Shown here: one piece after another, positions 44,419 to 54,361 of the stretch | How the letters are laid out: every line of letters starts with the position of its first letter | Numbering within the stretch: the first letter of the stretch is position 1 | DNA from: Russula earlei | Taxonomy: Eukaryota > Basidiomycota > Agaricomycetes > Russulales > Russulaceae | DNA length: 60,387 nt | Assembly (NCBI GenBank): GCA_025769875.1 | Contig: JAGFNK010000322.1 | Span: 1-60,387 of the forward strand | Reading direction: 5' to 3' | Translations under genes and position numbers: made by a program | The notes under the pieces: generated by a model | Seen by the model: only the letters and a program-made list of their open reading frames with translations | Database searches by the model: none | Told to the model about the DNA's origin: nothing

Positions 44419-46420
44419 TCACTGCGACGCCAGCATGCGCTGATGCATCTCCGCAATATCGCTCGGAGACATGGAGGCAAGGGCATCCAGGGCGGCTTCG
44501 TGCTCCTGCTCGCAGTGGCCGACCAGCTCGTCGTACGCCGCGTCTAACGGATAAGTTGCGACTTGCGTGTCTTCATCTATTTCACGCTTCCGAAGCCTAA
44601 GGCAGGAGGTCGTTTAGCCAGAGAAAGGAAGTGGGGAGGACAGAGACGTCATACATGCACATCCGACATCGTAATGTTCGCTCAACGGTCTCATAGACGA
44701 GCTGAATATGCCGAATGCCGATCTTGGGATGAGCCGGAGTGGCGTCTGCGTCCGCTGACAGCGGACCTTCAGGTTGATCTCGGGCCTGCTTGGACTCCTG
44801 TGGAGGAGATTCGGGTCGCTGACCATGCAGCGGGTGCGACGCAGCATGCGTATCAGCGAGAACGTCCGCCTCTGCTGCTTTTTTGACCCCAGAAACCTCT
44901 GGGGTGGATAGAGGCTGCGGCAGTGGGGCCGGGGTAGCTAGATTTGGGTGTTCCGATATCACAGTTGGCGTTATCCTGCGTCTCTTCGGGGAAGTTTCTT
45001 CGTCAACGGTTTCTTCTTCCCTTTCACGCCTCAGCTCACGGGGCATATCGGCAGGCGGGAAGGACGCTAATGTCGGGGCAACAGGAGGCACTTGTGAAAC
45101 ACCGCCCTCGCCGTTAACGGTGGCTAGAGTTGGCGTTATCACTGCTGGGGAGGATGGCAACAGGGAGGACGAGGACGAGGACGGTAAAGGTTGCGATAGC
45201 GAAGGCAGAGGGGCGGCTGTGAGTTTCATAACTGTTGCCGCACCGCAAATACACTTCTCGAAGAGCGTAAGTCAAAATACACATCAGCCTCACGCACATC
45301 CGCACGGTAAGCAGCAATATACCTGTGTCGACAACTCTGCAAGTTTTCGTTCCAGTTGTAAGCGTGCTACGCGTTCGACCTGGATGGTAGTAACAGCTTT
45401 GCGGGGTGACATGAATGACCGGCACAGGAAGAAAGAAAAAGGCATACATTCTCCAAGCTTCGCCTTCATGTCCTGAAGCGCATGAAGCGCATGAGCTCGC
45501 TCGACTTGCGAGCGCTTTAGCTGTTGGGAAAGGCGCTGCTGCTCGCGCGATGATCGCACTAGTTCAGACTGGACGACGGCGAGCTCCTGCTGCACGCAGG
45601 CGATAGCTGTGGACCATGTCTGCTCGAGGAGGGCTTTTACGGGCTGAAGCGCTCTGAAAGCGGCAATGGCAGACGAAGGCGCGAGATAGTCTTGTTGAGG
45701 TTGTTGCTGTGCCGGCAATTGCGATTGCGACTGCGACTGCGACTGCGTTGAGGATGGGGACGACGCAGGAGCGGATACCGGAATCGGTTGCGATCGCTCT
45801 GACGTTGAGGTGTGGGACGGCAATGCGCGTTGCGGCCTCGTCTGGATTCCTGAGGCGGTGCCAAGGAGCGCACTCGCAACCTGCTGTACCTGCTGTCCCC
45901 GTGTCGGTGCCTGTCCAGGCGCCAGAGGCTGGGCTTGTTGTGGCCTAAGCGAGCGGCCTGGATCATTTATCTGCCCTAACGAGGACGTCCGGCGATGATA
46001 CTCGTCCATGCTTGGACGCAATGGCGCAGCGGCGGGGGCCAACACAGTGGTCGCGGGATGGGTCATTTTCTGCTGCTGCTGCTGCTGCTGCTCTTGCGGA
46101 CGGGCTGGATTTAGTCTAGGTGCTTGTGGCTTCACTACTTGAACTACTCGAGGTGGAGGTGGGGAGTGGGACGGTGCGATTTGGGCGTGTAAAGCGCCAT
46201 TCTCCGCGTGCAGAACCTGTTGCTGCTGTGGATTGGGGGGCGACACGCCTAAGGGGTTCTGGACACGAGGGGCCGGCTGGGAGTGGAGCTGGGGCTGTAT
46301 CTCAGTGACGGCGGATGGCACGCGGTCGGGCCGATGGACAGGCGTCAACGGATGTGGGCGTGAGGATAGGATGAATTTGGCAAAAGGGGAGGAGTGCTGA
46401 ACACTAGCATTGGTCTGCAT
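44419..46420 (-). CDS. Gln-rich coiled-coil protein with a split C-terminal zinc-finger-like motif
   Basis: Three exons (46420-45323, 45256-44655, 44596-44419) join in frame to 625 aa with introns of 66 and 58 bp. The N-terminal 240 residues are Pro/Gln/Ser-rich with a Gln run and an (SQ)n run. A coiled coil follows (QQELAVVQSELVRSSREQQR; VERVARLQLERKLAEL). The last intron lies between CRMC and the segment with GHCEQEHEAA; only after splicing do two Cys and two His come together as a possible zinc site. The C-terminus is MSPSDIAEMHQRMLASQ. No enzyme domain is visible; a role in transcription or chromatin is a guess. A stretch CMPFSFF..TTIQ inside the coiled coil looks like a retained intron but removing it breaks the frame. 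Confidence 0.83.
45723..45749 (-). repeat. Hexanucleotide repeat encoding (Ser-Gln)n
   Basis: Plus-strand TGCGAC units, minus-strand GTCGCA units, four in a row, giving SQSQSQSQ in the coiled-coil protein. Confidence 0.8.
46070..46092 (-). repeat. CAG trinucleotide run encoding polyglutamine
   Basis: Seven successive CTG units on the plus strand encode a Gln run in the coiled-coil protein. Confidence 0.9.
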
Positions 46421-46654
46421 GAGAGTGAGGATGTTGGTTGGTCAAGCGAGTCAATCAACCGAGGCTGATGTTGTCATCATCATCATCAATCATCAAGAAG
46501 GTATTAAAAAAATTACGTGAGAAATACAAATCCATGTATGAGAGAGGAGAGAGATAGACGGAGAGACGTAAAGAGCATACTGAACTGAGACTCTCGTATC
46601 GCGTATTCGTGATCAAACGTGACAAAAAAACAGAAACAAAAAACGAAAGGCCTA

Positions 46655-48294
46655 CTACGCCTTGCCACTCTTCTCCTTCTTCTCTTTGTCGCCAAAGATC
46701 TCCTTCAGTTTGCCTAGCAAACTTTGCCGTTTCTCGCGCTTCTGCTGACTAGAGAACCGCGATGAACCCGTCGGCGAACCGCTCCCGCTCTTGTCTCGTC
46801 CAGGAAATGAAACCTTGCGCGACGCCTTCCGGATCGGCGTTGTAGGCAACGTCGGCACAGCAGTGGAGGTGCTCGCTGTGCTCGTAGACTTGGTGTGACC
46901 GTTGACGGCCGGTGCGGTAGGTAAAGACGACAAAACCGGATTCAACGACTTCACATCGGGTTTGTGTTCAGGAGCGGCAGCGGGCTCAGCCGCAGGAATA
47001 GGATCCGCGCTTTCTGTAGATGCAGACTTCTGCTCAACGGCGGGAGCCGGAGCGGGGGAGGATGCAAACTCAGTGGGCTCGGGTACGGCAGCACACCCAT
47101 CGTGTGCAGAGGTAACAGCCGCCTCACGCCCAGCGATCAGAACAGTTTCGGAATCTGCAGCAACGGATGTAGGGTGTGGGTCAGTGACCTGCTCCACCTC
47201 TCCGACGAGGACATGGGTAGCCTCCGAAGTGGGATAAGTAGACACCGCCTGTTCCTCTGGCACTGCAGATTTCTCCGCTGGTCCTCCTTCTCGAGCAGCA
47301 TCCACGTCCTGTATGACTTCTAGGCCCGGCTCTGGCGTGCACGCAGAAACCGGCTCTTCGACAGGAGCTACGACTTTGTCAGAGCCATCCGCAACGGGGG
47401 GCTCTGGCACGTTGGATTGAGACGCAGAAGGGGCAGTTGGGACGGTATTCCTAGAAGCTTGGTCCTCAGGAGCAACCTTTGTTTCATCGTCAATTAATTA
47501 ATCTAGCTTCGAAGGATTGGGAGCTGAAACGGACCTCGTCCGATGCTTTCTCCACCTGTTGTGAGTCTGGACCAACCTGGGCAACTGCACCATGTAAAGC
47601 CTCTACAGCTGGGGCAACGCCCGCCTTGACATCCTCGGCGAGAGTAGACGGACCTTCAGGTGCGGGCTCAGCTGCGGCTGTCGGGACGTTTTGGGGCTCA
47701 TCAAGGGCGTATCCGTTGGCCACTGGTTTGTCATCTTGCGCCGGGAGCTTTTCCGCGTGGTCAGGCTCCCCCTGTGGCTCAGACGGGAGGATGGTAACGT
47801 GTTTGGGTTCTGGGGGGGCAGGCTTTGAAGGCGCGGAGTACACGTTGTTAACGAAGCCATGGTCGATCTCTGTCGGCTCGGTATCGTTGGTCATCCAGCG
47901 ACCATCGACGATAAACTTGTACGCGATCTTGTCATTCCATGGAATGGAGATGGGCGTTTCAAAACCATCAGGCTTGCGGGCAAGGCGGAGAGACGAAGAC
48001 CACTGTATACAGAGGTGTGGAGCAGAAGGAAAGATGAAGGAGGGAAGACGAAACGATAAACCGGTAGTTATCGCGGGCATAAGCGAAACAGCAAAAAAAA
48101 AAAAAAGGAAACACAAAAAGGGGATGGCAGCGGCAGACTTGCCTGGTCGAAGGTTCCGGTTACAATGACTTCGTTGGCATCGGTGTGAGGCCTGTTTTTA
48201 AGCTGGGGAGTTAAAGGGGGGAAATGCGTAGAACACGACTGAGTTGCATGGGGACGCACCACCGAAGAATGACTTGATGGAGGTCTTGGGACAT
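46655..48294 (-). CDS. CBM48 (AMPK-beta/Crp1-like) domain protein
   Basis: Four exons (48294-48260, 48191-48143, 48002-47535, 47476-46655) join in frame to 457 aa. The first three encode a complete glycogen-binding-type domain: MSQDLHQVILRWPHTDANEV, then IVTGTFDQWSSSLRLAR, IPWNDKIAYKFIVDGRWMTN and FVNNVYSAP. This fold occurs in AMPK beta subunits and in the fungal Crp1/Mdg1 group. The rest is acidic, Ala/Pro/Glu-rich and probably disordered, ending in a basic segment (KREKRQSLLGKLKEIFGDKE). Intron 2 (140 bp) has a GC donor (CAG then GCAAGT); introns 1 and 3 are GT-AG. It is divergent from the GMC gene, 507 bp away. A role in signalling or polysaccharide binding is likely but not fixed. Confidence 0.92.
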
Positions 48295-48801
48295 GACGGT
48301 GCGAGCAAGGAGCAGGGAAGTGAACGTGAGGTCAAACAGAGACCGTGATCGGCGTGTGAGTTGAAGGGATAGAGGAGGGAGGAAAAGAAAGTCAAGGTAT
48401 CGCTCTCCAGGAGTGTGAGCGGAAGAGCTATCCGCTTCACGTAACCCTGGACGGCACACACCCTACTCCAACTCCAACTCCACGATGCACGACCTCATAC
48501 GACAGATCCTAATCTCGCCCATGACGATCTTCACACGTTCTCTGAGTCGATGTCTCGATCCAAGACTTTGCTACTTGCTACGTTCTTGCTTGATCATGGA
48601 GCTGGTAAACTGTCTGACACCCTACTCACACGGTCTCCCATTAAACGCTCAGTCTGTCCAATCTCGTCTTTCCGCTCGTGATGCAGGCTTACAGACCAGC
48701 CCTGCGTAATATGTATCACCGCTCTCTTAGGGTCCGTTTCACGTATATACCATGTCTTCCCCCACCAAACCGCTCATTGAATAATCTTATCCATTCATAC
48801 T
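48295..48801. promoter_or_regulatory. Divergent promoter region, CBM48 gene and GMC gene
   Basis: 507 bp between opposite start codons. GTATATACC near 48752 lies about 50 bp before the GMC ATG and could be its TATA element. Confidence 0.45.
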
Positions 48802-49451
48802 ATGGCTGGGAACCTCTTGCGGTCAGTGCCAGATGTCGTGAACCGTGATTATGACTATATCGTCGTCGGTATGTATATTCCGTTCATGCCGGCTTTCTTC
48901 GCCTAATGTACACCACAGGTGGTGGGGTACGTGTTCCCCTCATCTCGCTCACTGCTCCAGCTTAGTACGCAGACCGCTGGCCTTGTCGTCGCCGCTTGTT
49001 TGTCAGAGGATCCAACCGTCTCCGTGCTCGTTCTCGAGACCGGACGCGCAAATCTTAACCATGATTCGATTAGTGCGATCCCGCCCTTCAGTTCGTTTCC
49101 TCTCTCACGAGGCGCTCACTTCTTCCGGGGATTCATGACAGTACGCTCCGACGAGCGCACACCGAGGGTTCCACCCGTCACGCTGTATTCCCTTTCAGGT
49201 CCCTCAGAAAAACAACAATGGCACCTCATTCTACTGGCCGCGGTAAGTGCGACCTTTATCTCTCGCTTCCTATACCAAACGTTATTGGTTGTGACTCGAC
49301 AGTGCCAAGGGCCTCGGTGGCGCATCTGGTACTAACTTCTACGTATTCACGCAACCACCTGCTTCAGATATCGACGGTACGTGCCTTTGTGTAGACTTTT
49401 TGAATTCTTACTAACTATCGTGCTATCAAATAGCGATCGAAAAGCTTGGAA
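48802..49451 (+). pseudogene. GMC oxidoreductase, N-terminal fragment
   Basis: Six exon pieces (48802-48868, 48919-48926, 48973-49140, 49199-49242, 49303-49376, 49434-49451) join in frame: MAGNLLRSVPDVVNRDYDYI, VVGGGTAGLVVAACL, VLVLETGRANL, VPQKNNNGTSFYWPR, AKGLGGASGTNFYVF, PPASDIDAIEKLG. This is the FAD-binding start of a GMC oxidoreductase (alcohol or sugar oxidation, usually secreted or peroxisomal). The GxGxxG core is encoded by an 8-nt exon. The gene stops abruptly after about 126 of an expected 550-650 residues, where a hAT-like terminus begins at 49452, so the substrate domain is missing. Frame and splice sites up to that point are intact, which suggests a recent break. Confidence 0.85.
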
Positions 49452-49659
49452 TAAGGGTACGGGTTACCCGTGAATACGGTTACGGGTTGCTGGCCACGGA
49501 ATCACGTGAGTCGAGGTATCACCGCACGCGTCCCCCACATGTCCGCCTTGCACTTTCCAGTCACTCCCTTGCAGCATCCCTCCCATTCCACTCCTTTCGC
49601 CACCGCCATCCCTCACGCCTCCAAAGGACGACGTCACGCCGCCCTGCGACCTGCACCTA

Positions 49660-49745
49660 CGTCTCTGTCTACGAACTCATTCTCGCCGCCTCCGCCTTTT
49701 GACCACGCCGCCCTCTCCTCCCATCTCTAGCCGTCACGCCGTTGT
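49660..49745 (+). repeat. Fragment of the gag-only retroelement
   Basis: The words CACCTACGTCTCTGTCTACG, CTCGCCGCCT and CTAGCCGTCACGCCG recur in the same order at about 54800-54895 inside the gag-only element, so this is a piece of that family. Confidence 0.7.
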
Positions 49746-49778
49746 ATGACGCGAATGGGACTGTTTCCCTCCAGACTT

Positions 49779-51408
49779 GTCCGTGAATGTCATCAGCAAG
49801 ACGATGAACGACGCATCGGCCAAATCGTTCTCCAGTTCGATGACATGTTCTCTAGCATCACAAATGCACTCCATATCCGTAATGGGGGCCTTATTGGCCT
49901 TGCAGGCACCGCAATTGCTCTTGGCGTCGACATAGCGCCTTACATGGATCGCTTTTTCGGGCCTCTTCTTGTCTGTTTCTTGGACCCGGAGAATCGCGTG
50001 CGCTACTTCGCAGTGGAATATCTGTACAACATCGCCAAATTGTCAAACGGAGAAGTCTTGGTGCATTTCAACCCTATCTTTGACGCATTGATCAAGGTGG
50101 GTTACTCCATCTTCTTCACTATGGGTCCTTACCCTTTCCAGCTTGCTGCAGACCTGGAACTATCTGTCAAGAATAGAGCAGAGCTCCTTGATCATCTGCT
50201 CAAAGACATCGTTGCAGAGTCCGCCTCCTACTACGTCCCTCACCTCCCTGGGACGGAAAAGCGCCGTGGTAGTGAAAACGGAATTGTTGTCTCTCACCCC
50301 CAATGACGATGGTACAAGCGCAGGACCTCATCGCGCATTCTCCCTTTCCCTCTTCATACCACTCCTCTCCGATCGCCTTTATGTAGTTTCACCATTCACT
50401 CGCTCGTTTCTCGTTTCATGGTTCTCTGTACTGGATTCTGTGCCGGAGCTCGAGTTTATCACATACCTCCCCCATATCTTGGACGGTTTGCTGTGCTGCA
50501 TTTATTCTCGTCCTTACTTTGCAGTCTTACCTCCCCGGCCAGAAAATATCTATCGGATCCGACAGAGGATGTCCGCATCGCAGCTGAGAACCAGCTCGCC
50601 GAATTCCTACGTGAGATCCGTGAAGTAACTATCGTACGAGCACCGCGAGGAGCAGGAGCGCCTTCGAGAAGGTTGAACGAGACTGAAAAAACTCGAACCG
50701 AGGCAGAGCAGTCAAAGGGACGCTTGTCCGATACTGTGGTGATTCCCGACACAGAACGAGCTTCCGTGCTTACTGGCGACCTCCCTCTCGTATCCTCGTC
50801 TGAAGCCGAAAAACTAGAGCGGGACTTCGAGTCTCATGTGAATGAGCGGGATGTGGGAGGTGCGTTCCGGCGGTGTGTCTTGACGGATGCTCACTTTTGT
50901 ATAGACTGGGTTCCTGGCCAAGGTGTTCGAATCGACTACGCAGCAATAATTGAGATTCTCATCCAACAACCTGACCTACAATGTGAACGTGTCGTTATTA
51001 TAGGTTCCTCGTGATGCTGATATCCTGTCAGATGATGAAATCCAGCAGTCGACTGCCCTTCTCTGGCTTGCAGAGCTATTGACATTTACTCAAGATGTCA
51101 TGGTTCCGTTTACCCCACGTCTCATCCCCGCCATCCTTCCCAACCTTGCACATCACGTGCCTATGATCCAGTCCTCGGCTATTCGTACAAACAAACTCGC
51201 CTGCTGACATCACTTGATGCCCATTTGCCCGTTCGTTCCCCGACGCCTCGGCCACCCTCTCCTCCATTGGGGAGTGCAGTGGGCCCTGAATTGGTACAAG
51301 AGCGTGATGTTCCCCTACCGTAAATGCATTGACAATACAGTTTTTGAGCAAGCATGAGGAGACACGTGTCGCCGCACTCAAGTGGTTCATAATACTCCAC
51401 CAAGAATA
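49779..51408 (+). pseudogene. VAC14 fragment (PIKfyve complex scaffold)
   Basis: Vac14 is a HEAT-repeat scaffold of the Fab1/PIKfyve complex that makes PtdIns(3,5)P2 on the vacuole. Segments follow the family order: HIRNGGLIGLAGTAIALGVD, DPENRVRYFAVEYLYNIAKL, VLVHFNPIFDALIK, a 43-bp intron, LELSVKNRAELLDHLLKDIV, VVSPFTRSFLVSW, FLREIREV, WVPGQGVRIDYAAIIEILI, STALLWLAELLTFTQDVMVP and HHVPMIQSSAIRTNKL, then KHEETRVAALKWFIILHQE. Several joins need unseen or decayed splice sites, and stops occur (about 51205, 51406). Both termini of the protein are missing. It lies inside the hAT-like element, so it is probably a captured copy and not the native gene. Confidence 0.82.
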
Positions 51409-51543
51409 AGTGCTAATAAAACCCGCCAACCCTCGCCGCGGGTACGGGTTTGTGGAGGGTCGAACATTTCGTACCCGCACCCGTACCCGTGGCAACCCGT
51501 GGCCGTTACCCGCGCGGGTTTCAATACCCTTGACAATCACTAC

Positions 51544-51639
51544 AGTAGCAGCGGCTCGGACTCCTCGAACGCGGAAAGGAATAAGAGGCAGAGGGAGTTT
51601 AATAAAAAGTTTATGACAAAGCCAAGTGGCGGCTTTTGA
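51544..51639 (+). other. Orphan C-terminal exon-like frame
   Basis: After ACTACAG at 51540-51546 the frame reads SSGSDSSNAERNKRQREFNK and ends KKFMTKPSGGF then TGA at 51637. It reads like the last exon of a protein truncated by the adjacent hAT-like element. Family unknown. Confidence 0.35.
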
Positions 51640-51699
51640 GGTGTAGGCAGTCAGAGTCAGAAGGGACACAACACACACAGTTTTCATTGTTCATGCTAG

Positions 51700-52103
51700 G
51701 CTTTTCTACTAAACGACGACGTAGCGATTCTGAAGGGAAGTAGGGAAGAAGAAAGAAAGACAGAAGGGGGAGACATGGGGCAAGACACGTACGGAATGCG
51801 TAAGGCAACGAAGCGGAGCGATCGGAAGTGGGTGGAAGTAGCGTGTCGTAAGGTAAAGAGAAACAAGGTGAGAATAAGTGAGGAAGCGGAGAGTGGATGT
51901 GTCACGCGTCCGGATTGCTGAAGAGGATGAAAGGCAGGCAAGGCGGTTTGCAGCGTTGGTTGACAGACGAGGCAGCGTTGGTGGAAGGCGGTCGTCGAGG
52001 GGGATGGACGAGATGGTGAGGGAAGGATGGAGGAAAAGACGAGGTGAGAGATGAAGGCGAGTCGCGTTTCCGCACGTGTGGCCAGCCATATGGCTACCTT
52101 ACA
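51700..52103 (-). repeat. LTR-like sequence related to the gag-only element, minus strand
   Basis: Reading the minus strand from 52103, TGTAAGGTAGCCATATGGCT and then GGCCACACGTGCGG resemble the LTR starts at 52678 and 55696 (TGTAAGG..AGCCATATCGCTGGCC..CACGTGC). The inner end was not found; 51700 is approximate. Confidence 0.5.
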
Positions 52104-52650
52104 CTAGATGGGACGGGAGAGGACCAGTTGTAGTGGGTTGATGCTCAGCCATATACTGTTCGATTTGTTCCATGCTGTTCAAACATGCTTGAGCAAGACA
52201 GCCACAATGATACAAACTACACCTTACCAAGCACGGTGAGAATCTGCCGAAACTTGGATGCGCTCGGATTCAGTCAGCGTCAAATAATCTTCATCCAAGG
52301 CAATTTGTATTCCAGCTGCGCAAGCGAAAATGATCAGGTAGCAACTTTGGAGGGTCAGAGTTAAATATGAACAAATGGGGACCTCACTCTTCAGGTTCAC
52401 GAGATTGAATGTCACACGCATTGTCTACTGCAGTGAAGAACCTTGCCCTTGCAGCCTCGTCTCCGCGGCGTGGTCGATAGAACTCGGTTCGGGTCATCCA
52501 CTTTTCGACAGCTTCTGAGTGGAGCTGCGACTTGTTGGGCAGGGACCGAACGCATTGGGAGCACGTTTCCATTAGGAAATAGTACTTTGTCAATGATTCG
52601 GTGAGACGAACGACCGTTGGGTTGGTTGATCGGACTTTTGGACGGGGCAT
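52099..52650 (-). CDS. Small hypothetical protein, 137 aa
   Basis: Three exons (52650-52401, 52315-52228, 52174-52099) join in frame; introns are 85 and 53 bp with GTGAAC..GCAG and GTAAGG..CAG borders. The protein starts MPRPKVRSTNPTVVRLTESL and contains two cysteines (METCSQCVRS), a helical middle (EAVEKWMTRTEFY; ARARFFTAVDNACDI) and a C-terminal SMx-like helix MEQIEQYMAEHQPT. I do not recognise the family. It is remarkable for its surroundings: an LTR starts 28 bp upstream of the ATG, and an LTR-like sequence on the same strand begins at 52103, so the final codons and the TAA lie in that repeat. The original 3' end may have been longer. Confidence 0.65.
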
Positions 52651-52677
52651 TAGGAATGGTTGTGAGCTGTGATGCGA

Positions 52678-52920
52678 TGTAAGGTCAGCCATATCGCTGG
52701 CCTCGGAACCACGTGCCGACGGCGTGACGCTTCGCATCCCTCCCACACCTCTCGCCTCCTCCCACACCTCTCTCATCTGCCTCTGCCTGAACGACCGCGC
52801 GTACCGACTTCCTCTTCCCCTCTTCCCTTCTCTTGGCTCGAAGACAACCATCCCGGATCGCCGTCCAGCCCCACGAACTCTGCGCGCCCCCGATTGGCTC
52901 GCTTCATCTGGCTGCCCCAG
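52678..52920 (+). repeat. 5' LTR of the gag-only element (internally deleted)
   Basis: Shares its first ~40 bp and last ~90 bp with 55696-56228 but lacks the middle that holds the TATA and poly(A) signals. The right boundary is approximate. Confidence 0.55.
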
Positions 52921-53377
52921 TGAGGCTGGATCTGTGTTGACCTGAGACCCCCCCCCCGTCTTCCCTGTAGCTCTCTCGTTTAGGTTGCCTCGGGCAACCC
53001 GGCTTAGGAGCAAGCCCCTCCAACCTCTCGACTAGCGCGACCGCAATCGCAGCTACTCCACTCCACCTCGCCCTTTCATCCTTCGCCTCGCTCCCTACTC
53101 GTACCAGCCGGCACCGCATCCACACGCACCCCCGCTCGCGCAGTCCTCGCTACCTCGCCCACTTCGTTCGCCTGTGGCCTCGTCCGCTAGCCAGCCAGTC
53201 GCCGTATCTCATTACCGCTATCACAGCCCCACGTGCTGTCGTCTCGCTCCCCCACACCTGCCGCCGGCTCGTCAAAATCGCCTGTAGCTGCCGCCCTTCA
53301 CCATCACGTCCACGCGCGCCTCTTCATCGCCCACACACTCCCATAGCCAGTACCGCCCGCCGCTGCACCAACGTGCC

Positions 53378-54361
53378 ATGCCATCGCATTCTGACCCCGT
53401 CTCTGCCTACTTCCGCCGAGCGCCGAGGCCCAACGGCTGCCCCTTCTGTGCCCAACCCGACCACGGAGTCCGACGGTGCACGATCGCGGAAGAGTACTGC
53501 TACAACGGCCGCATCGTCATCCGCAACGCCCGCCTCCACCTTCCGAACGGGCAACTCATCCCCAACAGCGGTAACGGACGCGGACTGAAGGACGCCGTCG
53601 ACGCCTGGCTCGCTGCCAACAGTGCCCAAGTCCTCAGCTACCCGGCCACACTGACAGTGCCCACACCAGTCGCACTCCCCTCCTCTCACCATCCGCCTTC
53701 GTCGCGCGACGCATCCGTCAGCACGCCGACCCAGCTCCGGTGCCTCCAACGGGAACTGGACGACCTCATCACCTCCTCATCTAGACTACGCATGCGCGAC
53801 CAAGATGGTGTATCCAAGTACTACCGGAGCTTCACGGCGATATGCAAGCCCCTCGTCCATGCGCGCCGCCTGTCCTATGAAGACTGCGACGAGTCGTTCT
53901 GGCTCGGACTCCACCCGGACTCCCCCCGGATGGCCTCTCGACGCCTCGGTCCCTGGCGTCTGAACCCACGGCTAAGAGAATATTTCGAGTTCCAAAAGGT
54001 ATTCGATACCCTGGTCGACATATTCTCTCAACACCCTCGAGACATCCAGTGGGAACGCGACCTCGTCTCTCTCAAGGCAGACCCCCGAATCCTAAGCTAC
54101 GACGACAACGATGAGGATCTCTCATACCCCACATATACCGTCGCCTCCTCTCCGTCAGCCCCGGCCTCCGTCGTCACCTCTGACTCCCCCGCCGCCATCG
54201 TTCCCACCTCGTCCACCGTTCCCGTGACTTCGTTCACCGCCGCCATCTTCGACTCCCCAGCTTCATCCTCCGTCACAGCCACTGTCCCCACGTCACCAGT
54301 TTCCGCCGCCATCTCAACCCAGTCCGCCGTATCGCCAACATCGCCAGTCGCCGCCATCTAA
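53378..54361 (+). CDS. Gag-like protein with CCHC knuckle
   Basis: ATG 53378 opens 327 codons. CPFCAQPDHGVRRC is a CX2CX4HX4C knuckle, followed by EEYCYNGRIVIRNARLHLPN and GQLIPNSGNGRGLKDAVDAW, an arrangement known from basidiomycete retroelement Gag proteins where the knuckle precedes LPNG..IP. A second conserved part has YYRSFTAICKPLVHARRLSY, EDCDESFWLGLHPDSPRM and FEFQKVFDTLVDIF. The tail is Ala/Ser/Pro/Thr-rich. The TAA at 54359 lies in a tandem duplication; the same frame then stays open to 55564, so the ancestral protein was probably about 730 aa with a basic end (KTRRPFKKRAVRRLSSRH). Confidence 0.75.
   Translation: MPSHSDPVSAYFRRAPRPNGCPFCAQPDHGVRRCTIAEEYCYNGRIVIRNARLHLPNGQLIPNSGNGRGLKDAVDAWLAANSAQVLSYPATLTVPTPVALPSSHHPPSSRDASVSTPTQLRCLQRELDDLITSSSRLRMRDQDGVSKYYRSFTAICKPLVHARRLSYEDCDESFWLGLHPDSPRMASRRLGPWRLNPRLREYFEFQKVFDTLVDIFSQHPRDIQWERDLVSLKADPRILSYDDNDEDLSYPTYTVASSPSAPASVVTSDSPAAIVPTSSTVPVTSFTAAIFDSPASSSVTATVPTSPVSAAISTQSAVSPTSPVAAI

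Larger units (their letters stand above)
49452..51532. mobile_element. hAT-like chimeric element carrying host gene fragments
   Basis: Left end TAAGGGTACGGGTTACCCG (49452) and right end CGCGGGTTTCAATACCCTTG (to 51532) are short inverted termini, followed on both sides by many CGGGTACGGG-type subterminal repeats (49456-49493; 51444-51518). YAAGG fits the hAT terminus. Inside are a gag-element fragment and a VAC14 fragment, no transposase. No convincing 8-bp duplication was found (GCTTGGAA against ACAATCAC), so the exact ends are uncertain. Confidence 0.6.

Noticed and set aside
45380..45447. Intron within the coiled-coil gene
   Set aside because: Splicing at GTATGC..CAG shifts the frame by one base and destroys VERVARLQLERKL; the unspliced frame is continuous.
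51709..52089. 126-aa minus-strand ORF after the small gene
   Set aside because: Ser/Leu/Pro composition typical of a C/T-rich strand; it lies within the LTR-like repeat and shows no family motif.
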